From: Flavobacterium sp.
GTDB taxonomy: Bacteria > Bacteroidota > Bacteroidia > Flavobacteriales > Flavobacteriaceae
Assembly (NCBI RefSeq): GCF_027533505.1
Contig: NZ_JAPZUB010000028.1
Span: 1 to 52,201 of the forward strand
DNA length: 52,201 nt
Direction of reading: 5' to 3'
The notes under the pieces were generated by a model, which had not been told where the DNA came from, did not search any database, and worked only from the letters and a program-made list of their open reading frames with translations. Every line of letters begins with the position of its first letter. Position 1 is the stretch's first letter. Positions 27,435 to 36,701 of the stretch are shown piece after piece. The translations under genes were made by a program, and so were the position numbers.

Positions 27435-28247
27435 TTAAAATTTATAATTTTCAACAGCCCTACGCACGCTGCCGTGGGTCAACAGCAAGTGGTTGGCGGT
27501 TTCATAGTCGACCCCAATTTCGTCCATGATCATGCGGGTGCCCCGGTCTACGAGTTTGGCATTGCTCAATTGCATATCGACCATTTTGTTCCCTTTAACG
27601 CGTCCCAATTGAATCATGGTTGCGGTAGAGAGCATGTTGAGCACCAATTTTTGCGCAGTTCCTGCTTTCATGCGACTGCTGCCGGTTACAAATTCGGGTC
27701 CGACCACCACTTCCACAGGAAATTGGGCTACTTGCGCCAGTGGACTCCCTGCATTGCAGGTGATGCTTCCCGTGATGACTTCGTGTTTGTGGCACGCTTC
27801 TAATCCTGAAATCACATAAGGTGTAGTCCCCGAAGCAGCGATCCCTACAACCACATCTCCCGCTGTAATTCCCGCCGCTTTCAGATCGAGCCAGGCTTGC
27901 GTTGTGCTGTCTTCGGCGTTTTCTACCGCGCGTCGAATAGCTTGATCGCCCCCAGCTATGATGCCGTTAACCAATTCGTGGGGTACGCCAAAAGTGGGAG
28001 GGCATTCAGACGCATCGACAATACCCAAACGGCCAGACGTACCTGCGCCAATATAAAATAACCGTCCGCCTTGTTTTAAAGCGTTGACTGTAGCGTTTAC
28101 GAGGGCTTCGATTTGTGGCAAGGCTTTTTCAACAGCCAAAGGAACCGTTTGGTCTTCCTTGTTGATGTGGGTTAGTAATTCGTGAACCGACATCTGTTCC
28201 AAATGGTCATATTTTGAGGACTGCTCGGTGGTTTTTGTAAAAGTCAT
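27435..28247 (-). CDS. murQ: N-acetylmuramic acid 6-phosphate etherase
   Basis: Cleaves the lactyl ether of MurNAc-6-phosphate to give GlcNAc-6-phosphate and D-lactate during peptidoglycan recycling. It has 270 residues, slightly shorter than the E. coli enzyme. The SIS domain shows YIGAGTSGRLGIVDASECPPTF as two adjoining motifs near 62-83, the catalytic Glu-containing segment, GIAASGTTPYV near 136, and the C-terminal HGSVRRAVENY. It starts two bases after the stop of a PH-domain gene, forming an operon. No anhydro-MurNAc kinase gene is adjacent. Confidence 0.94.
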   Translation of the reverse strand: MTFTKTTEQSSKYDHLEQMSVHELLTHINKEDQTVPLAVEKALPQIEALVNATVNALKQGGRLFYIGAGTSGRLGIVDASECPPTFGVPHELVNGIIAGGDQAIRRAVENAEDSTTQAWLDLKAAGITAGDVVVGIAASGTTPYVISGLEACHKHEVITGSITCNAGSPLAQVAQFPVEVVVGPEFVTGSSRMKAGTAQKLVLNMLSTATMIQLGRVKGNKMVDMQLSNAKLVDRGTRMIMDEIGVDYETANHLLLTHGSVRRAVENYKF

Positions 28248-28249
28248 GA

Positions 28250-28630
28250 CTATTTACAGGTGTAGTAAGTAATGATTTTTTGTACGTCGTACACATTCAC
28301 CGATTTGTTGAATTGTTTGACGATACTGGCATTGGCTTCACTGGATACCCAAATTTTTAATTCAGCATCCAAATCAAACGTACCGGCACTTTCTACACTA
28401 AAACGGGTGATGCTTTTGTAAGGTATTGATTTGTATTCAATTTTACTTCCGGTAATTCCTTGTTTTTCCACAAGAAGAATGCGTTTGTTGGTAAATAAAA
28501 ACGTGTCGCGGATGAGTTTGAAACCGATTTCAATCGTTTCTCCTTCGATCATTAATTTTCCGTATTCGTTTTGCAAGCTTTCCAGACTTACTTGTCCAGC
28601 GTTGCCCATTAAGGCTGAAAATAATCCCAT
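28250..28630 (-). CDS. bacterial PH domain protein
   Basis: A 126-residue soluble protein forming one PH-like domain. TFLFTNKRILLVEKQG (about 47-62) and YKSIPYKSITRFSVESAG (about 67-85) are the signature strands, as in the YvbH/bPH_1 family. The N-terminal segment (GLFSALMGNAGQVSLES) is a short helix. There is no signal peptide. The function of this family is unknown. Its stop lies two bases before murQ, so it is likely co-expressed with it. Confidence 0.85.
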   Translation of the reverse strand: MGLFSALMGNAGQVSLESLQNEYGKLMIEGETIEIGFKLIRDTFLFTNKRILLVEKQGITGSKIEYKSIPYKSITRFSVESAGTFDLDAELKIWVSSEANASIVKQFNKSVNVYDVQKIITYYTCK

Positions 28631-28713
28631 ACTATTTGTGATTTTCGATGGAATAAAGGTACATATTCTTGGTGAAAACCCACGATGACCTTTCGCTAAA
28701 GTTTTATCAAAAA

Positions 28714-29385
28714 TTACAACAGCGAGGCCATGATTACCCCAAAAATAATCACAGTGATTTTGGCCACATTAAATTTGTGTCCTTCACTGCTTTCAAAAAT
28801 GATGGTAGAAGAAATATGGAAGAGAATACCAATAACGACTGCGGTGATTTCCTGGTAATACCCTTTTAGAACAGGAACAGCATCAGCCAAAACAGTTCCG
28901 AAGGGAGTCATCAGGGCAAAACCAATCATAAAAAGTAATAAAAGTTTTTTGGACATGCCTGCTTTAAGAAAAAATAACGTTAAAATCATCGCAATTGGGA
29001 AATGATGTACGGCAATACCAAAAGCCAAATGTTGGTGGTGTCCGACGGGGAATCCTTCCAACAAAGCGTGTAAACACAAACTGATGAATAAAGACCAAGG
29101 CATGGTTTGAATTTTCTCGTGACCATGCACATGACCGTGTTCGGCTCCTTTGGAAAAAAATTCAAGCATAATCTGAAATACTATTCCAACCATGATGAAC
29201 AAACCAACATGAGTTCGGGTGTCCTTCGTATAAACTTCAGGCAATAAATTGATGACCGTAAGTGAAAGCAAAAACGATCCACTAAACGCCAAGAGTAGTT
29301 TTAAATTCTTTTTCCCTTGCGGTTGCCACCAAAGTGCCGCACCAAAACCAAGTAGCACAGAAAGTAAGGGAAGGATATAGTTCAT
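28714..29385 (-). CDS. ZIP family metal transporter
   Basis: A 223-residue inner-membrane protein with seven to eight membrane segments. A His-rich cytoplasmic loop (HGHVHGHEK, around 83-91) and the metal-site helices HALLEGFPVGHHQH and VHHFPIAMIL identify the ZIP family. Members import zinc and sometimes iron or manganese; the metal cannot be predicted here. It is shorter than eukaryotic ZIPs but full length for the bacterial type. Its downstream neighbour is the PH-domain gene, its upstream one the methyltransferase, separated by a 146-base stretch of drifted words. Confidence 0.9.
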   Translation of the reverse strand: MNYILPLLSVLLGFGAALWWQPQGKKNLKLLLAFSGSFLLSLTVINLLPEVYTKDTRTHVGLFIMVGIVFQIMLEFFSKGAEHGHVHGHEKIQTMPWSLFISLCLHALLEGFPVGHHQHLAFGIAVHHFPIAMILTLFFLKAGMSKKLLLLFMIGFALMTPFGTVLADAVPVLKGYYQEITAVVIGILFHISSTIIFESSEGHKFNVAKITVIIFGVIMASLL

Positions 29386-29394
29386 GGGTGTTAT

Positions 29395-29530
29395 TGGGTT
29401 TCAGGTTTAAAGTTTCAGGGTTTGAGAGTTGAAGAGTTTAAGAGTGTAATTGTGTAAGTGTGTAATTTAGCAGTTTGTTTTTTCATTTTCTTTCTTCTTT
29501 CTTCTTTCTTCTTTCCTCTTTCCTCTTTTC
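29395..29530 (+). repeat. long run of drifted short words before the ZIP gene
   Basis: Three styles follow each other: GGTTTAAAGTTTCAGGGTTTGAG-type words (about 29400-29440), TGTAATTGTGTAAGTGTGTAATTT words (to 29468), and a seven-base CTTTCTT array with CTTTCCT variants (29490-29528). No gene is present here. Confidence 0.75.
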
Positions 29531-29531
29531 A

Positions 29532-30287
29532 CTACTTAAATACCATAATGAGTCGTTCACTGGTTTTTTTATAGTATTTCTTCAATTTATAGTCGCCAAA
29601 AATATCCAAAAGATAAATACCAGCCCTTTCCATCATCGATTGGAAGTCTTCCAATGACAGCATGCGAACTTTTTCGTAGTAACAAAAATCCTTTCCTTGA
29701 TCCACAAAACGTATTTCTTTGATGATGTATTTCGTATCGGTGTAGCGTTTGATATGAAAGGTGATGCCATCCACTGTTTTGGTTTCTTCTGGGACCAAAT
29801 CGTGTAACACATACTCCACATTCATAAAATCAATCACCCCAAAGCCATATTCACTCAAACTATCATGTATGGCTTGCAAGGTTTTAAAATTATCCTCATC
29901 CTCCTCAAAATAGCCAAAACTGGTAAATAAATTGAAAACAGCATCAAATTGAGCAGGAAAAGGTTGACGCATGTCGTGAACTTCAAAACGCAAATTTTTA
30001 TTTGCATTTTTGGATGCCTCTTGAATGCTATTGAGCGATAAATCCACGCCGGTAACATCATAGCCCAACTGACTTAAATAAATAGAATGTCTACCGCGAC
30101 CACAGGCTAAATCCAAAACTTTGGCTTTTTCGGGCAAGTTTAGGTACTGCGTCAAATTATCCATGAAGAGTTGTGCTTCCCGATAATTCCGCTCTTTGTA
30201 CAAAATATGGTAATACGGGGTATCAAACCAAGAGGCGTACCATTGCTCGGCAGATAGGGCCGTGGTTGAGGAGTTCAATTCAGACAT
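29532..30287 (-). CDS. class I SAM-dependent methyltransferase
   Basis: A 251-residue cytosolic methyltransferase. Motif I LDLACGRGRHSIYL lies at about 58-71, followed by the acidic motif II in TGVDLSLNS. Motif post-I DAVFNLFTSFGYF is near 115-127. The type resembles small-molecule or ubiquinone-like methyltransferases; the substrate is unknown. A divergent TAAATTTG element (complement at 30316-30323) lies about 30 bases upstream of the start and would fit as its promoter. It is divergent from the RlmL-like gene. Confidence 0.88.
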   Translation of the reverse strand: MSELNSSTTALSAEQWYASWFDTPYYHILYKERNYREAQLFMDNLTQYLNLPEKAKVLDLACGRGRHSIYLSQLGYDVTGVDLSLNSIQEASKNANKNLRFEVHDMRQPFPAQFDAVFNLFTSFGYFEEDEDNFKTLQAIHDSLSEYGFGVIDFMNVEYVLHDLVPEETKTVDGITFHIKRYTDTKYIIKEIRFVDQGKDFCYYEKVRMLSLEDFQSMMERAGIYLLDIFGDYKLKKYYKKTSERLIMVFK

Positions 30288-30424
30288 TTATTCGCTTCAA
30301 ATCAATTTCAACGTGCAAATTTAATGTATTTTTGCGCATTACTATCCATTAAATTGGATTTTTGGTGGGAGGCTTCGAAGGGAGTTCCTTCATTTTTCAC
30401 CTGCGGAACTGTTATTCCTTGTGT

Positions 30425-31582
30425 ATGGAAAATTTTCAAATGATTGCCAAAACCCTCTTTGGGTTTGAAGAAATTTTAGCCAAAGAACTACGTGACCTCG
30501 GGGCCCAAGACGTGCAAATGGGTACTCGAGCTGTTCGATTTGTCGGCGATAAGGGGTTTATGTACAAAGCCAATCTGGCCTTGCGAACCGCGTTGAAGAT
30601 TTTAAAACCCATTCATCAATTTCGTGCCTTTAATGACAATGCCTTATACCAAGGAATTCAAACCATCGACTGGAGTCAGTATTTGAATCCCCACCAAACT
30701 TTTGTGGTCGATGTTACGTTGCATTCAGAAAATTTTAAGCACTCGCAATTTGTAGCCTTAAAAACCAAAGATGCCATCGTGGATCAGTTTCGTCAAAACC
30801 ATGGAATTCGTCCCAGTATCGATAAAGACCATCCCGATTTACGCATCAATGTTCACATAGATCGCGAACAAGTCTCGGTGGCTTTGGATACTTCAGGTGC
30901 CTCATTACACCATCGCGGGTATCGAAAAATCACCAATATTGCCCCAATTAACGAAGTGTTGGCCGCCGGCATGTTGTTGTTATCGGGCTGGAAAGGGCAA
31001 TCGGATTTTATGGATCCTATGTGCGGTTCGGGGACCTTATTGATTGAAGCTGCAATGATTGCTTGTAATATTCCCGCCAATATCAACCGAAAAGAATTTG
31101 CCTTTGAAAAATGGGCCGATTGGGACAACGATTTGTTTGATACTATTATCGACAGCTTGATGAAAAAAACACGTGATTTTCCTTATACCTTAAAAGGGTT
31201 AGATAAAGCACCAAGTGCCGTAGCCAAAGCCCGTGAGAATATTCAGAATGCTAATTTGGAAGACTATATTTCGGTAACGCAAGCCAATTTTTTTGACACT
31301 GAAAAAGAAACACAAGGGCCGTTGCAACTCGTTTTCAATCCGCCGTATGGGGAACGTTTGGAAATCGATTTAGAGCGTTTTTATCGGGAGTTGGGCGATA
31401 CTTTAAAACAAAGTTATCCCGGTACAGAAGCGTGGTTTATTACCGCCAATTTAGAGGCCTTGAAGTTTGTGGGACTCAAACCTTCGAAGAAAATAAAATT
31501 ATTCAACGGAAGTTTGGAATCCCGTTTGGTCAAATATGAATTGTATGCAGGCAGTCGCAAAGCTAAATTTCAAAATCAATAA
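30425..31582 (+). CDS. THUMP domain RNA methyltransferase (RlmL/Trm14 type)
   Basis: A 385-residue enzyme: an N-terminal ferredoxin-like and THUMP region (about 1-155) binds RNA, and a Rossmann methyltransferase follows, with DPMCGSGTLLIEAA near 197 and the catalytic NPPYGERL near 300. NPPY-type enzymes methylate guanine N2 in rRNA or tRNA; 23S G2445 is the E. coli RlmL target. The start at 30425 gives MENFQMIAKTLFGFEEIL; the frame is open 21 codons further, but that part is not family-like. A TATTTTTG element (30327-30334) may be the promoter. It abuts a small membrane-protein gene. Confidence 0.9.
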   Translation: MENFQMIAKTLFGFEEILAKELRDLGAQDVQMGTRAVRFVGDKGFMYKANLALRTALKILKPIHQFRAFNDNALYQGIQTIDWSQYLNPHQTFVVDVTLHSENFKHSQFVALKTKDAIVDQFRQNHGIRPSIDKDHPDLRINVHIDREQVSVALDTSGASLHHRGYRKITNIAPINEVLAAGMLLLSGWKGQSDFMDPMCGSGTLLIEAAMIACNIPANINRKEFAFEKWADWDNDLFDTIIDSLMKKTRDFPYTLKGLDKAPSAVAKARENIQNANLEDYISVTQANFFDTEKETQGPLQLVFNPPYGERLEIDLERFYRELGDTLKQSYPGTEAWFITANLEALKFVGLKPSKKIKLFNGSLESRLVKYELYAGSRKAKFQNQ

Positions 31583-31819
31583 ATGATGTCAAAAAAAACA
31601 AAAGCGTTAGGGTATAATTTTGTGGTATTTGCCCTAATATTTATCGGTGCACGGTATTTGGTATCGACCTATTTTTGGTACCAAGGCATTTGGATTTCGG
31701 TGGCAGCCTTTGTCATTACCTTATTGTTGTCGCCCAAATTTCAGGCCATAAAAACGGCTCAAGGTGAACAAATCTTTATGAGTTGGTTGTTTTTAAAAGG
31801 AGTGAAGAAGGTGGGTTGA
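31583..31819 (+). CDS. small membrane protein of unknown function
   Basis: A 78-residue protein with two membrane segments (about 11-30 and 36-54), a Lys-rich N-terminus (MMSKKTK) and a basic C-terminus (FLKGVKKVG). The start ATG directly follows the stop of the RlmL-like gene with no gap; a second ATG three bases on is also possible. This tight linkage suggests co-translation. No family is recognised with certainty. Confidence 0.7.
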   Translation: MMSKKTKALGYNFVVFALIFIGARYLVSTYFWYQGIWISVAAFVITLLLSPKFQAIKTAQGEQIFMSWLFLKGVKKVG

Positions 31820-31820
31820 T

Positions 31821-32660
31821 TTACCGTTTCTTTTTGGCCTCCCGCGCCAATTTAGCTTCCATTTTTTTGGCTTTTGCCGCTTCCTTGGCTTTGCGTTCCT
31901 TTTCGAGAGTCGCTGCATCTTTTACAGTGACTTTAAACAACGGGACGAGATACGAAATGGTGTAGTTGAATCCAACGCCAAAACGACCTTCATAAGTGCG
32001 ATTAAACCCTGGAATGTATAAATTAGCAAAGGTTGCAGGTGTTTTTTCTGAAATCAAATAATTAAGTCGAAAACTAAATCCCATAAAAAAATTGGAGAAT
32101 AGTTCAGCTTTAACTCCAGCTACCACTTCGGCCCAATGGGCTGTGAGTCCAGAAAATTCAGTATTGGGCGTAATTAGCGGTAGGGGAAATAAGTTGTTGG
32201 GGTAATAAATCGAGTACGAGTTTAACGTTTGACTAAACGAACTGAATCCATAGCGTAAACCCGTATATACTTGATTGTTCATGCCCGTCCAGTTCTCGTA
32301 ACTGTTGTAATCAAAGCCTACGCGAATAAAACTTCCGTTGGTGGTAAAGTTAAAATGATCTTCTTGAACGGTTTTCTTTTCATTCCCGAGTTCCACGGCA
32401 AGATAATGCTTCCGGGTTAATCGAAAATCCCCAGTGAGCTCTACCCCTCGGTAATTAGTATCATAAAACGAACGCGACAGTTTAAATAAGTCCACACCTA
32501 CGCGCAACCCGTACTTGTCTTTTTTAGGAGCAAGGGTGTCTTTTTTGACAGGAATACTATCTTTGGTCACAGGGGTAGCGGTTTGTCCCCAAGCCGAACC
32601 CACCACGAAGAGGCACATGAGTAATCTAGAAATAGAGTTTGACATGGACTTCATTTTCAT
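31821..32660 (-). CDS. outer-membrane protein, DUF6048-like
   Basis: About 280 residues. After a signal peptide (ending GSAWGQ) comes a Thr/Lys/Asp linker (TPVTKDSIPVKKDTLAPKK). The rest is alternating beta strands typical of an outer-membrane barrel (VGVDLFKLSRSFYDTNYRG, TGLRYGFSSFSQT, GFSFRLNYLISEKTP), ending in a Lys/Ala/Arg-rich coiled tail. It resembles DUF6048 of Flavobacteriia (memory). The start is ambiguous among ATGs at 32660, 32654 and 32645; all overlap the upstream gene slightly. Confidence 0.72.
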   Translation of the reverse strand: MKMKSMSNSISRLLMCLFVVGSAWGQTATPVTKDSIPVKKDTLAPKKDKYGLRVGVDLFKLSRSFYDTNYRGVELTGDFRLTRKHYLAVELGNEKKTVQEDHFNFTTNGSFIRVGFDYNSYENWTGMNNQVYTGLRYGFSSFSQTLNSYSIYYPNNLFPLPLITPNTEFSGLTAHWAEVVAGVKAELFSNFFMGFSFRLNYLISEKTPATFANLYIPGFNRTYEGRFGVGFNYTISYLVPLFKVTVKDAATLEKERKAKEAAKAKKMEAKLAREAKKKR

Positions 32661-33135
32661 TAGTGATCGTTGATTGGTATATCCCCATGGTTTGTATCCA
32701 CAAGCCGTCATTAGGTGTAGCGTCTGTGAAACTAAAACCGTTAGTTGGATTTAAAACAAAATTCAGTTTATAACCACAAGCACGAGAAACATACTGCGTA
32801 GTTCGTGTGTAGTTCATGGTGATAATATCGATGTTGTCGTTGGTCGTGTCGTTATCACCCCCATTCTGGATCAATTCAAATTGCGCGGTATCCAATGTTG
32901 TGTCAAAGGGCACATAGATTTTGCTTACCCCATTAAAGCTAAGGGTTTCGGATACCCCATTGGCTTTAAGGACAAGATTTGAAACATTTTTAGTTTGTGT
33001 CAAATTCGATACATCATAAAATTCAATCACCAATCGCGGAGTGGTAGGCGTCGTGTCACTACAAATGTCGTCTTTCTCACAACCGGAGAAGACAAAAAGA
33101 ACAGGCAATAGTAAAAGTACAGTGAAGCGCATCAT
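32626..33135 (-). CDS. lipoprotein, DUF6452-like
   Basis: A 169-residue lipoprotein. The signal peptide ends FVFSGC, with the lipid-carrying Cys at 19, followed by EKDDICSDTTPTTPRLVIEFYD. The body is a beta-sandwich-like domain (NLVLKANGVSETLSF, IYVPFDTTLDTAQFEL, INMNYTRTTQYVSRACGYKLNF in approximate order), and the C-terminus is HVKLYF. It matches the DUF6452 family of Flavobacteriia in my recollection. It overlaps the DUF6048-like gene, which follows, and lies five bases after rlmD, so the three genes form an operon with rlmD first. Confidence 0.75.
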   Translation of the reverse strand: MMRFTVLLLLPVLFVFSGCEKDDICSDTTPTTPRLVIEFYDVSNLTQTKNVSNLVLKANGVSETLSFNGVSKIYVPFDTTLDTAQFELIQNGGDNDTTNDNIDIITMNYTRTTQYVSRACGYKLNFVLNPTNGFSFTDATPNDGLWIQTMGIYQSTITNENEVHVKLYF

Positions 33136-33140
33136 AAAAT

Positions 33141-34553
33141 TTATCGTAATTCCAAAAGTACAACATTTTCCACATGATGCGTTTGTGGAAACATGTCCAC
33201 AGGGCGCACTCGAGAAACTTTATATTTTTCATCCATTAAGGCTAAGTCACGGGCTTGGGTAGCCGAGTTGCAACTAACATATACAACACGTTTGGGAGCA
33301 ATGTGTAAAATTTGTGCTACGACATCTTTGTGCATGCCATCGCGCGGTGGGTCGGTGATAATCACATCAGGTGTGCCATGTTGCGCAATGAACTCGGTGT
33401 TGAATACATTCTTCATATCGCCAACAAAAAAATCACAGTTGGTAATGCCATTACGTTTGGCATTTTCTTTGGCATCGGCTATGGCTTCGGGCACGGCTTC
33501 AACCCCAATAACTTTCTTGGCTTGTTTGGATACAAATTGCGCAATGGTTCCCGTTCCAGTATACAAATCATAGACCAATTCTTGCCCCGTTAACCCAGCA
33601 AATTCACGGGTAATCTTGTACAATTCATAGGCTTGCGCTGAATTGGTTTGGTAAAATGACTTAGCGTTGATGCTAAAATGCAATCCCTCCATTTCCTCCA
33701 AGATATAGTCGCGGCCTTTGTAGAGGATGATATTTTGGTCGTATAAAGTGTCATTGGCTTTTTGGTTGATGACGTATTGTAAAGACGTAATCGCAGGGAA
33801 AGTGTTGGCAAGATATTCCATAACCAATGCGCGTTCTTCCTTATTATCGTCAAAAAATTGAACCACCACCATAACTTCTCCCGTTGACGCGGTACGAATC
33901 ATCAAAGTGCGCAACAAACCACTATGATTTCGAGCATCAAAAAAGGTAAGGCCGTTCGCATTGGCAAAGGCTTTAAGTCCGTTACGAATCGCATTAGACG
34001 GGTCGGCTTGCAACCAACATTTTTCAATATCTAGTATTTTATCCCACATCTTTGGAATGTGGAAACCCAGTGCATTTTGGTTGTCAAAGGTGGTGTCTGA
34101 CTGGATTTCAGCATCGGTAAGCCAACGGGCGTTTGAGAATCCAAATTCCATTTTATTGCGGTAAAAGAACTGATCTTTTGAACCTAAAATGGGTTCAAAA
34201 TCGGGCAATTCAATCTTTCCAATGCGTTTCAAATGATTGAATACTTCATTGTGTTTGTAGACCAATTGTTGGTTGTAGCTCATATTTTGCCATTTGCATC
34301 CCCCGCAAACACCAAAATGCTGACATACGGGTTCGATGCGATGCTCCGAATACTGATGAAAACGAATTGCTTTTCCTTCGTAATACGCTTTGCGTTTGCG
34401 AAAAGTTTGCACATCCACAATATCGCCAGGCACCACATTGGGAATAAAAATTACTTTTCCATCCGGTGCTTTAGCTACCGAAACCCCTTTGGCTCCTGCA
34501 TCCAATACGGCAATTTTTTCAAAAATGACGCGGTCTTGTTTACGTTTTCCCAT
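33141..34553 (-). CDS. rlmD: 23S rRNA (uracil(1939)-C(5))-methyltransferase
   Basis: A 470-residue RumA/RlmD-type enzyme that makes m5U in 23S rRNA. A TRAM domain (about 1-60) is followed by an iron-sulfur motif with Cys77, Cys83 and Cys86 in CQHFGVCGGCKWQN and a fourth Cys further on (about 167), then the catalytic Rossmann domain: FYQTNSAQ, DLYTGTGTIAQF, DPPRDGMH and the nucleophile Cys in VVYVSCNSATQ. The start at 34553 gives MGKRKQDRVIF; the 37 codons upstream are not family-like. RlmD was chosen over TrmA by the TRAM and Fe-S features. Confidence 0.92.
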   Translation of the reverse strand: MGKRKQDRVIFEKIAVLDAGAKGVSVAKAPDGKVIFIPNVVPGDIVDVQTFRKRKAYYEGKAIRFHQYSEHRIEPVCQHFGVCGGCKWQNMSYNQQLVYKHNEVFNHLKRIGKIELPDFEPILGSKDQFFYRNKMEFGFSNARWLTDAEIQSDTTFDNQNALGFHIPKMWDKILDIEKCWLQADPSNAIRNGLKAFANANGLTFFDARNHSGLLRTLMIRTASTGEVMVVVQFFDDNKEERALVMEYLANTFPAITSLQYVINQKANDTLYDQNIILYKGRDYILEEMEGLHFSINAKSFYQTNSAQAYELYKITREFAGLTGQELVYDLYTGTGTIAQFVSKQAKKVIGVEAVPEAIADAKENAKRNGITNCDFFVGDMKNVFNTEFIAQHGTPDVIITDPPRDGMHKDVVAQILHIAPKRVVYVSCNSATQARDLALMDEKYKVSRVRPVDMFPQTHHVENVVLLELR

Positions 34554-34716
34554 AGCGCAAAAATAGGGGATTGCAGGCGAAACGAAATAGTTTTGGAAAA
34601 TTAATTGGTAAGGAACTAGAAAAAAATAGCAAAGTATGCCTCCCGACGTGTTTTTGATTACCAAAGAACGATATTAGTAAAGAAGCCTTACATTTGAGCA
34701 ATCAACAACGTGAGCC

Positions 34717-35184
34717 ATGAAAAAACATACGGAGATAGAAAGTATTATCGAATTGGATGAAACCGATGATCAACGCACCTTTGGACAACGAATTGCAGAT
34801 AAAGTAGCTGATTTTGGGGGGAGTTGGACGTTTATTATTAGTTTTTTCTGTTTTTTACTCCTTTGGATTGCGGCTAATGTATTTTGGTTTCACAATCAAG
34901 GATTTGATCCATATCCGTTTATTTTACTGAATTTGATTTTGTCCTGTATCGCTGCCTTACAAGCACCAATAATCATGATGAGTCAAAATCGCCAAGAGGA
35001 AAAGGATCGTGAACGGGCCAAAAAAGATTTTGTTATCAATCTAAAAGCGGAGCATGAGATCCGTGTGTTGCATCAGAAAATGGATCATATCTTAAAACAT
35101 CAACACGAGGAATTAATGGCGTTACAGCGACAGCAAATCGAATTATTACAGCAATTGTCAGTCCGAAAAAAGGATGAATGTTAA
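34717..35184 (+). CDS. DUF1003 family membrane protein
   Basis: A 155-residue protein: an N-terminal acidic stretch, two membrane segments (about 43-65 and 72-92), and a long C-terminal coiled coil (about 100-155, RQEEKDRERAKKDF onward, with Gln/Leu heptads). The GQRIADKVADFGGSWTFI segment before the first span is typical of DUF1003. A TACATTTG promoter-like element lies about 20 bases before the ATG. Its function is unknown; cyanobacterial members have been described as cyclic-di-nucleotide-linked, which I cannot confirm here. Confidence 0.85.
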   Translation: MKKHTEIESIIELDETDDQRTFGQRIADKVADFGGSWTFIISFFCFLLLWIAANVFWFHNQGFDPYPFILLNLILSCIAALQAPIIMMSQNRQEEKDRERAKKDFVINLKAEHEIRVLHQKMDHILKHQHEELMALQRQQIELLQQLSVRKKDEC

Positions 35185-35222
35185 TTGATATATAGGTTTA
35201 GATAAACTATGTTAAAAATATG

Positions 35223-35247
35223 ATTTTAATTTAATTATAATTAAAAT
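35223..35247. repeat. AT-rich inverted repeat upstream of rocD
   Basis: Perfect nine-base arms ATTTTAATT / AATTAAAAT with a seven-base loop. No T-run follows, so it is not a terminator of the upstream gene. It could be a protein-binding site or only an AT-rich coincidence. Confidence 0.5.
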
Positions 35248-35305
35248 ATAAATTCGGTTTATACTTCAATTCGTTGCTTTCGAAATCGATTGCGAATTTT
35301 AGAAT

Positions 35306-35348
35306 TGCGCTATGAAGTTGAACGAAGAATCCGTAGTTTTGTAGCGCA
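35306..35348 (+). promoter_or_regulatory. promoter of rocD bracketed by inverted repeat
   Basis: TAGTTTTG (35334-35341) matches the -7 consensus TAnnTTTG. TGCGCTA (35306-35312) and TAGCGCA (35342-35348) form a perfect seven-base inverted repeat around it. No TTG lies at the standard distance. The layout suggests a regulator site, possibly for an amino-acid-responsive regulator, which is a guess. Confidence 0.45.
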
Positions 35349-35411
35349 CAACGGATGATTTCTCTCCATAAGAAGGAATACTCAAGTTACTTTTTTAAAT
35401 TACGATCCGGT

Positions 35412-36698
35412 ATGATTAGTGAAAAATTACGATCTCAAGAAGCTATTGCATTGGAAGATCAATACGGTGCTCACAATTACCACCCGCTCCCCGTGGTTTT
35501 AAGTCGCGGCGAAGGGGTGTATGTTTGGGATGCCGAGGGAAAACAATATTATGATTTTCTATCCGCCTATTCTGCAGTTAATCAAGGACATTGTCATCCT
35601 AAAATTGTAGGTGCTATGGTGCATCAAGCACAAACGCTTACCTTAACTTCACGCGCCTTTTACAATGATAAATTGGGGGTGTATGAACAATTTATTACGC
35701 GTTATTTTGGATTTGACAAGGTTTTACCCATGAATACGGGGGCTGAAGCTGTAGAGACGGCGTTAAAAATTTGCCGCAAATGGGCCTATGAACGAAAAGG
35801 TATTGCTGAAAATGAAGCGCAAATTATTGTGTGTGATGGGAATTTTCATGGCCGAACGACTACGATTATTTCTTTTTCTAATGATACGAATGCTCGCGCT
35901 AATTTCGGACCCTATACTGCTGGATTTATAAAGATTCCCTATAACGATATTGATGCTTTAGAACGTGCTTTAGCCGCTTCGCCAAATGTGGCAGGTTTCT
36001 TAGTCGAACCCATTCAAGGAGAGGCGGGCGTGTATGTTCCCGATGAGGATTTTTTGGCGCGCGCTCGGACTTTATGTTCTCAATATAACGTGCTTCTTTT
36101 GGCGGATGAGGTACAAACCGGAATTGCGCGTACGGGTTCGCTATTAGCGGTTTGCGGAAATTGTTCTTGTGAAAAGCAGTGTGAGCGCCAAGCAACATAT
36201 GTTCGGCCAGATGTTTTAATTCTCGGTAAGGCATTGTCAGGAGGGGCTTATCCCGTTTCGGCGGTCTTGGCAGATAATGCAGTGATGGATGTAATTCGTC
36301 CTGGGCAGCACGGTTCGACCTTTGGTGGGAACCCTGTAGCTGCGGCCACTGCAATCGCGGCTTTGGAGGTCGTGAGTGAAGAAGATTTAGCCCAAAATGC
36401 CCGTCGATTGGGTCAAATTTTCCGTAAGAAATTAGGAGAATATGTCGCGCAAAGTAACATTGTTCGCTTGGTACGCGGTAAAGGTTTGTTAAATGCGATT
36501 GTAATCAACGATACGGAAGAAAGTGAAACCGCTTGGAATATTTGTGTCAAGTTGGCTGAAAATGGCTTATTAGCCAAACCCACGCATGGAAACATTATTC
36601 GATTTGCTCCGCCTTTAGTAATGACAGAAGCACAATTACTAGAATGTGTGGCGATTATTACCAAAACCTTGACTGGGTTTGAACCCGAATCGAATTAA
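35412..36698 (+). CDS. rocD: ornithine--oxo-acid aminotransferase
   Basis: PLP enzyme converting ornithine and 2-oxoglutarate to glutamate-5-semialdehyde and glutamate, linking arginine breakdown and proline synthesis. It has 428 residues starting at [16 protein letters not shown] (frame open 19 codons upstream, not family-like). The PLP-binding Lys is Lys273 in [23 protein letters not shown] and FHGRTT are further family motifs. A Cys cluster (248, 251, 253, 257) lies in an insertion before the Lys, a feature I recall from Bacteroidota versions. A DUF5362 gene follows in three bases. Confidence 0.93.
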   Translation: MISEKLRSQEAIALEDQYGAHNYHPLPVVLSRGEGVYVWDAEGKQYYDFLSAYSAVNQGHCHPKIVGAMVHQAQTLTLTSRAFYNDKLGVYEQFITRYFGFDKVLPMNTGAEAVETALKICRKWAYERKGIAENEAQIIVCDGNFHGRTTTIISFSNDTNARANFGPYTAGFIKIPYNDIDALERALAASPNVAGFLVEPIQGEAGVYVPDEDFLARARTLCSQYNVLLLADEVQTGIARTGSLLAVCGNCSCEKQCERQATYVRPDVLILGKALSGGAYPVSAVLADNAVMDVIRPGQHGSTFGGNPVAAATAIAALEVVSEEDLAQNARRLGQIFRKKLGEYVAQSNIVRLVRGKGLLNAIVINDTEESETAWNICVKLAENGLLAKPTHGNIIRFAPPLVMTEAQLLECVAIITKTLTGFEPESN

Positions 36699-36701
36699 GC
36701 T

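Noticed and set aside
29395..29530. CRISPR or VNTR-like array
   Set aside because: Words are too short, differ along the run and have no spacers, so it is not a CRISPR array.
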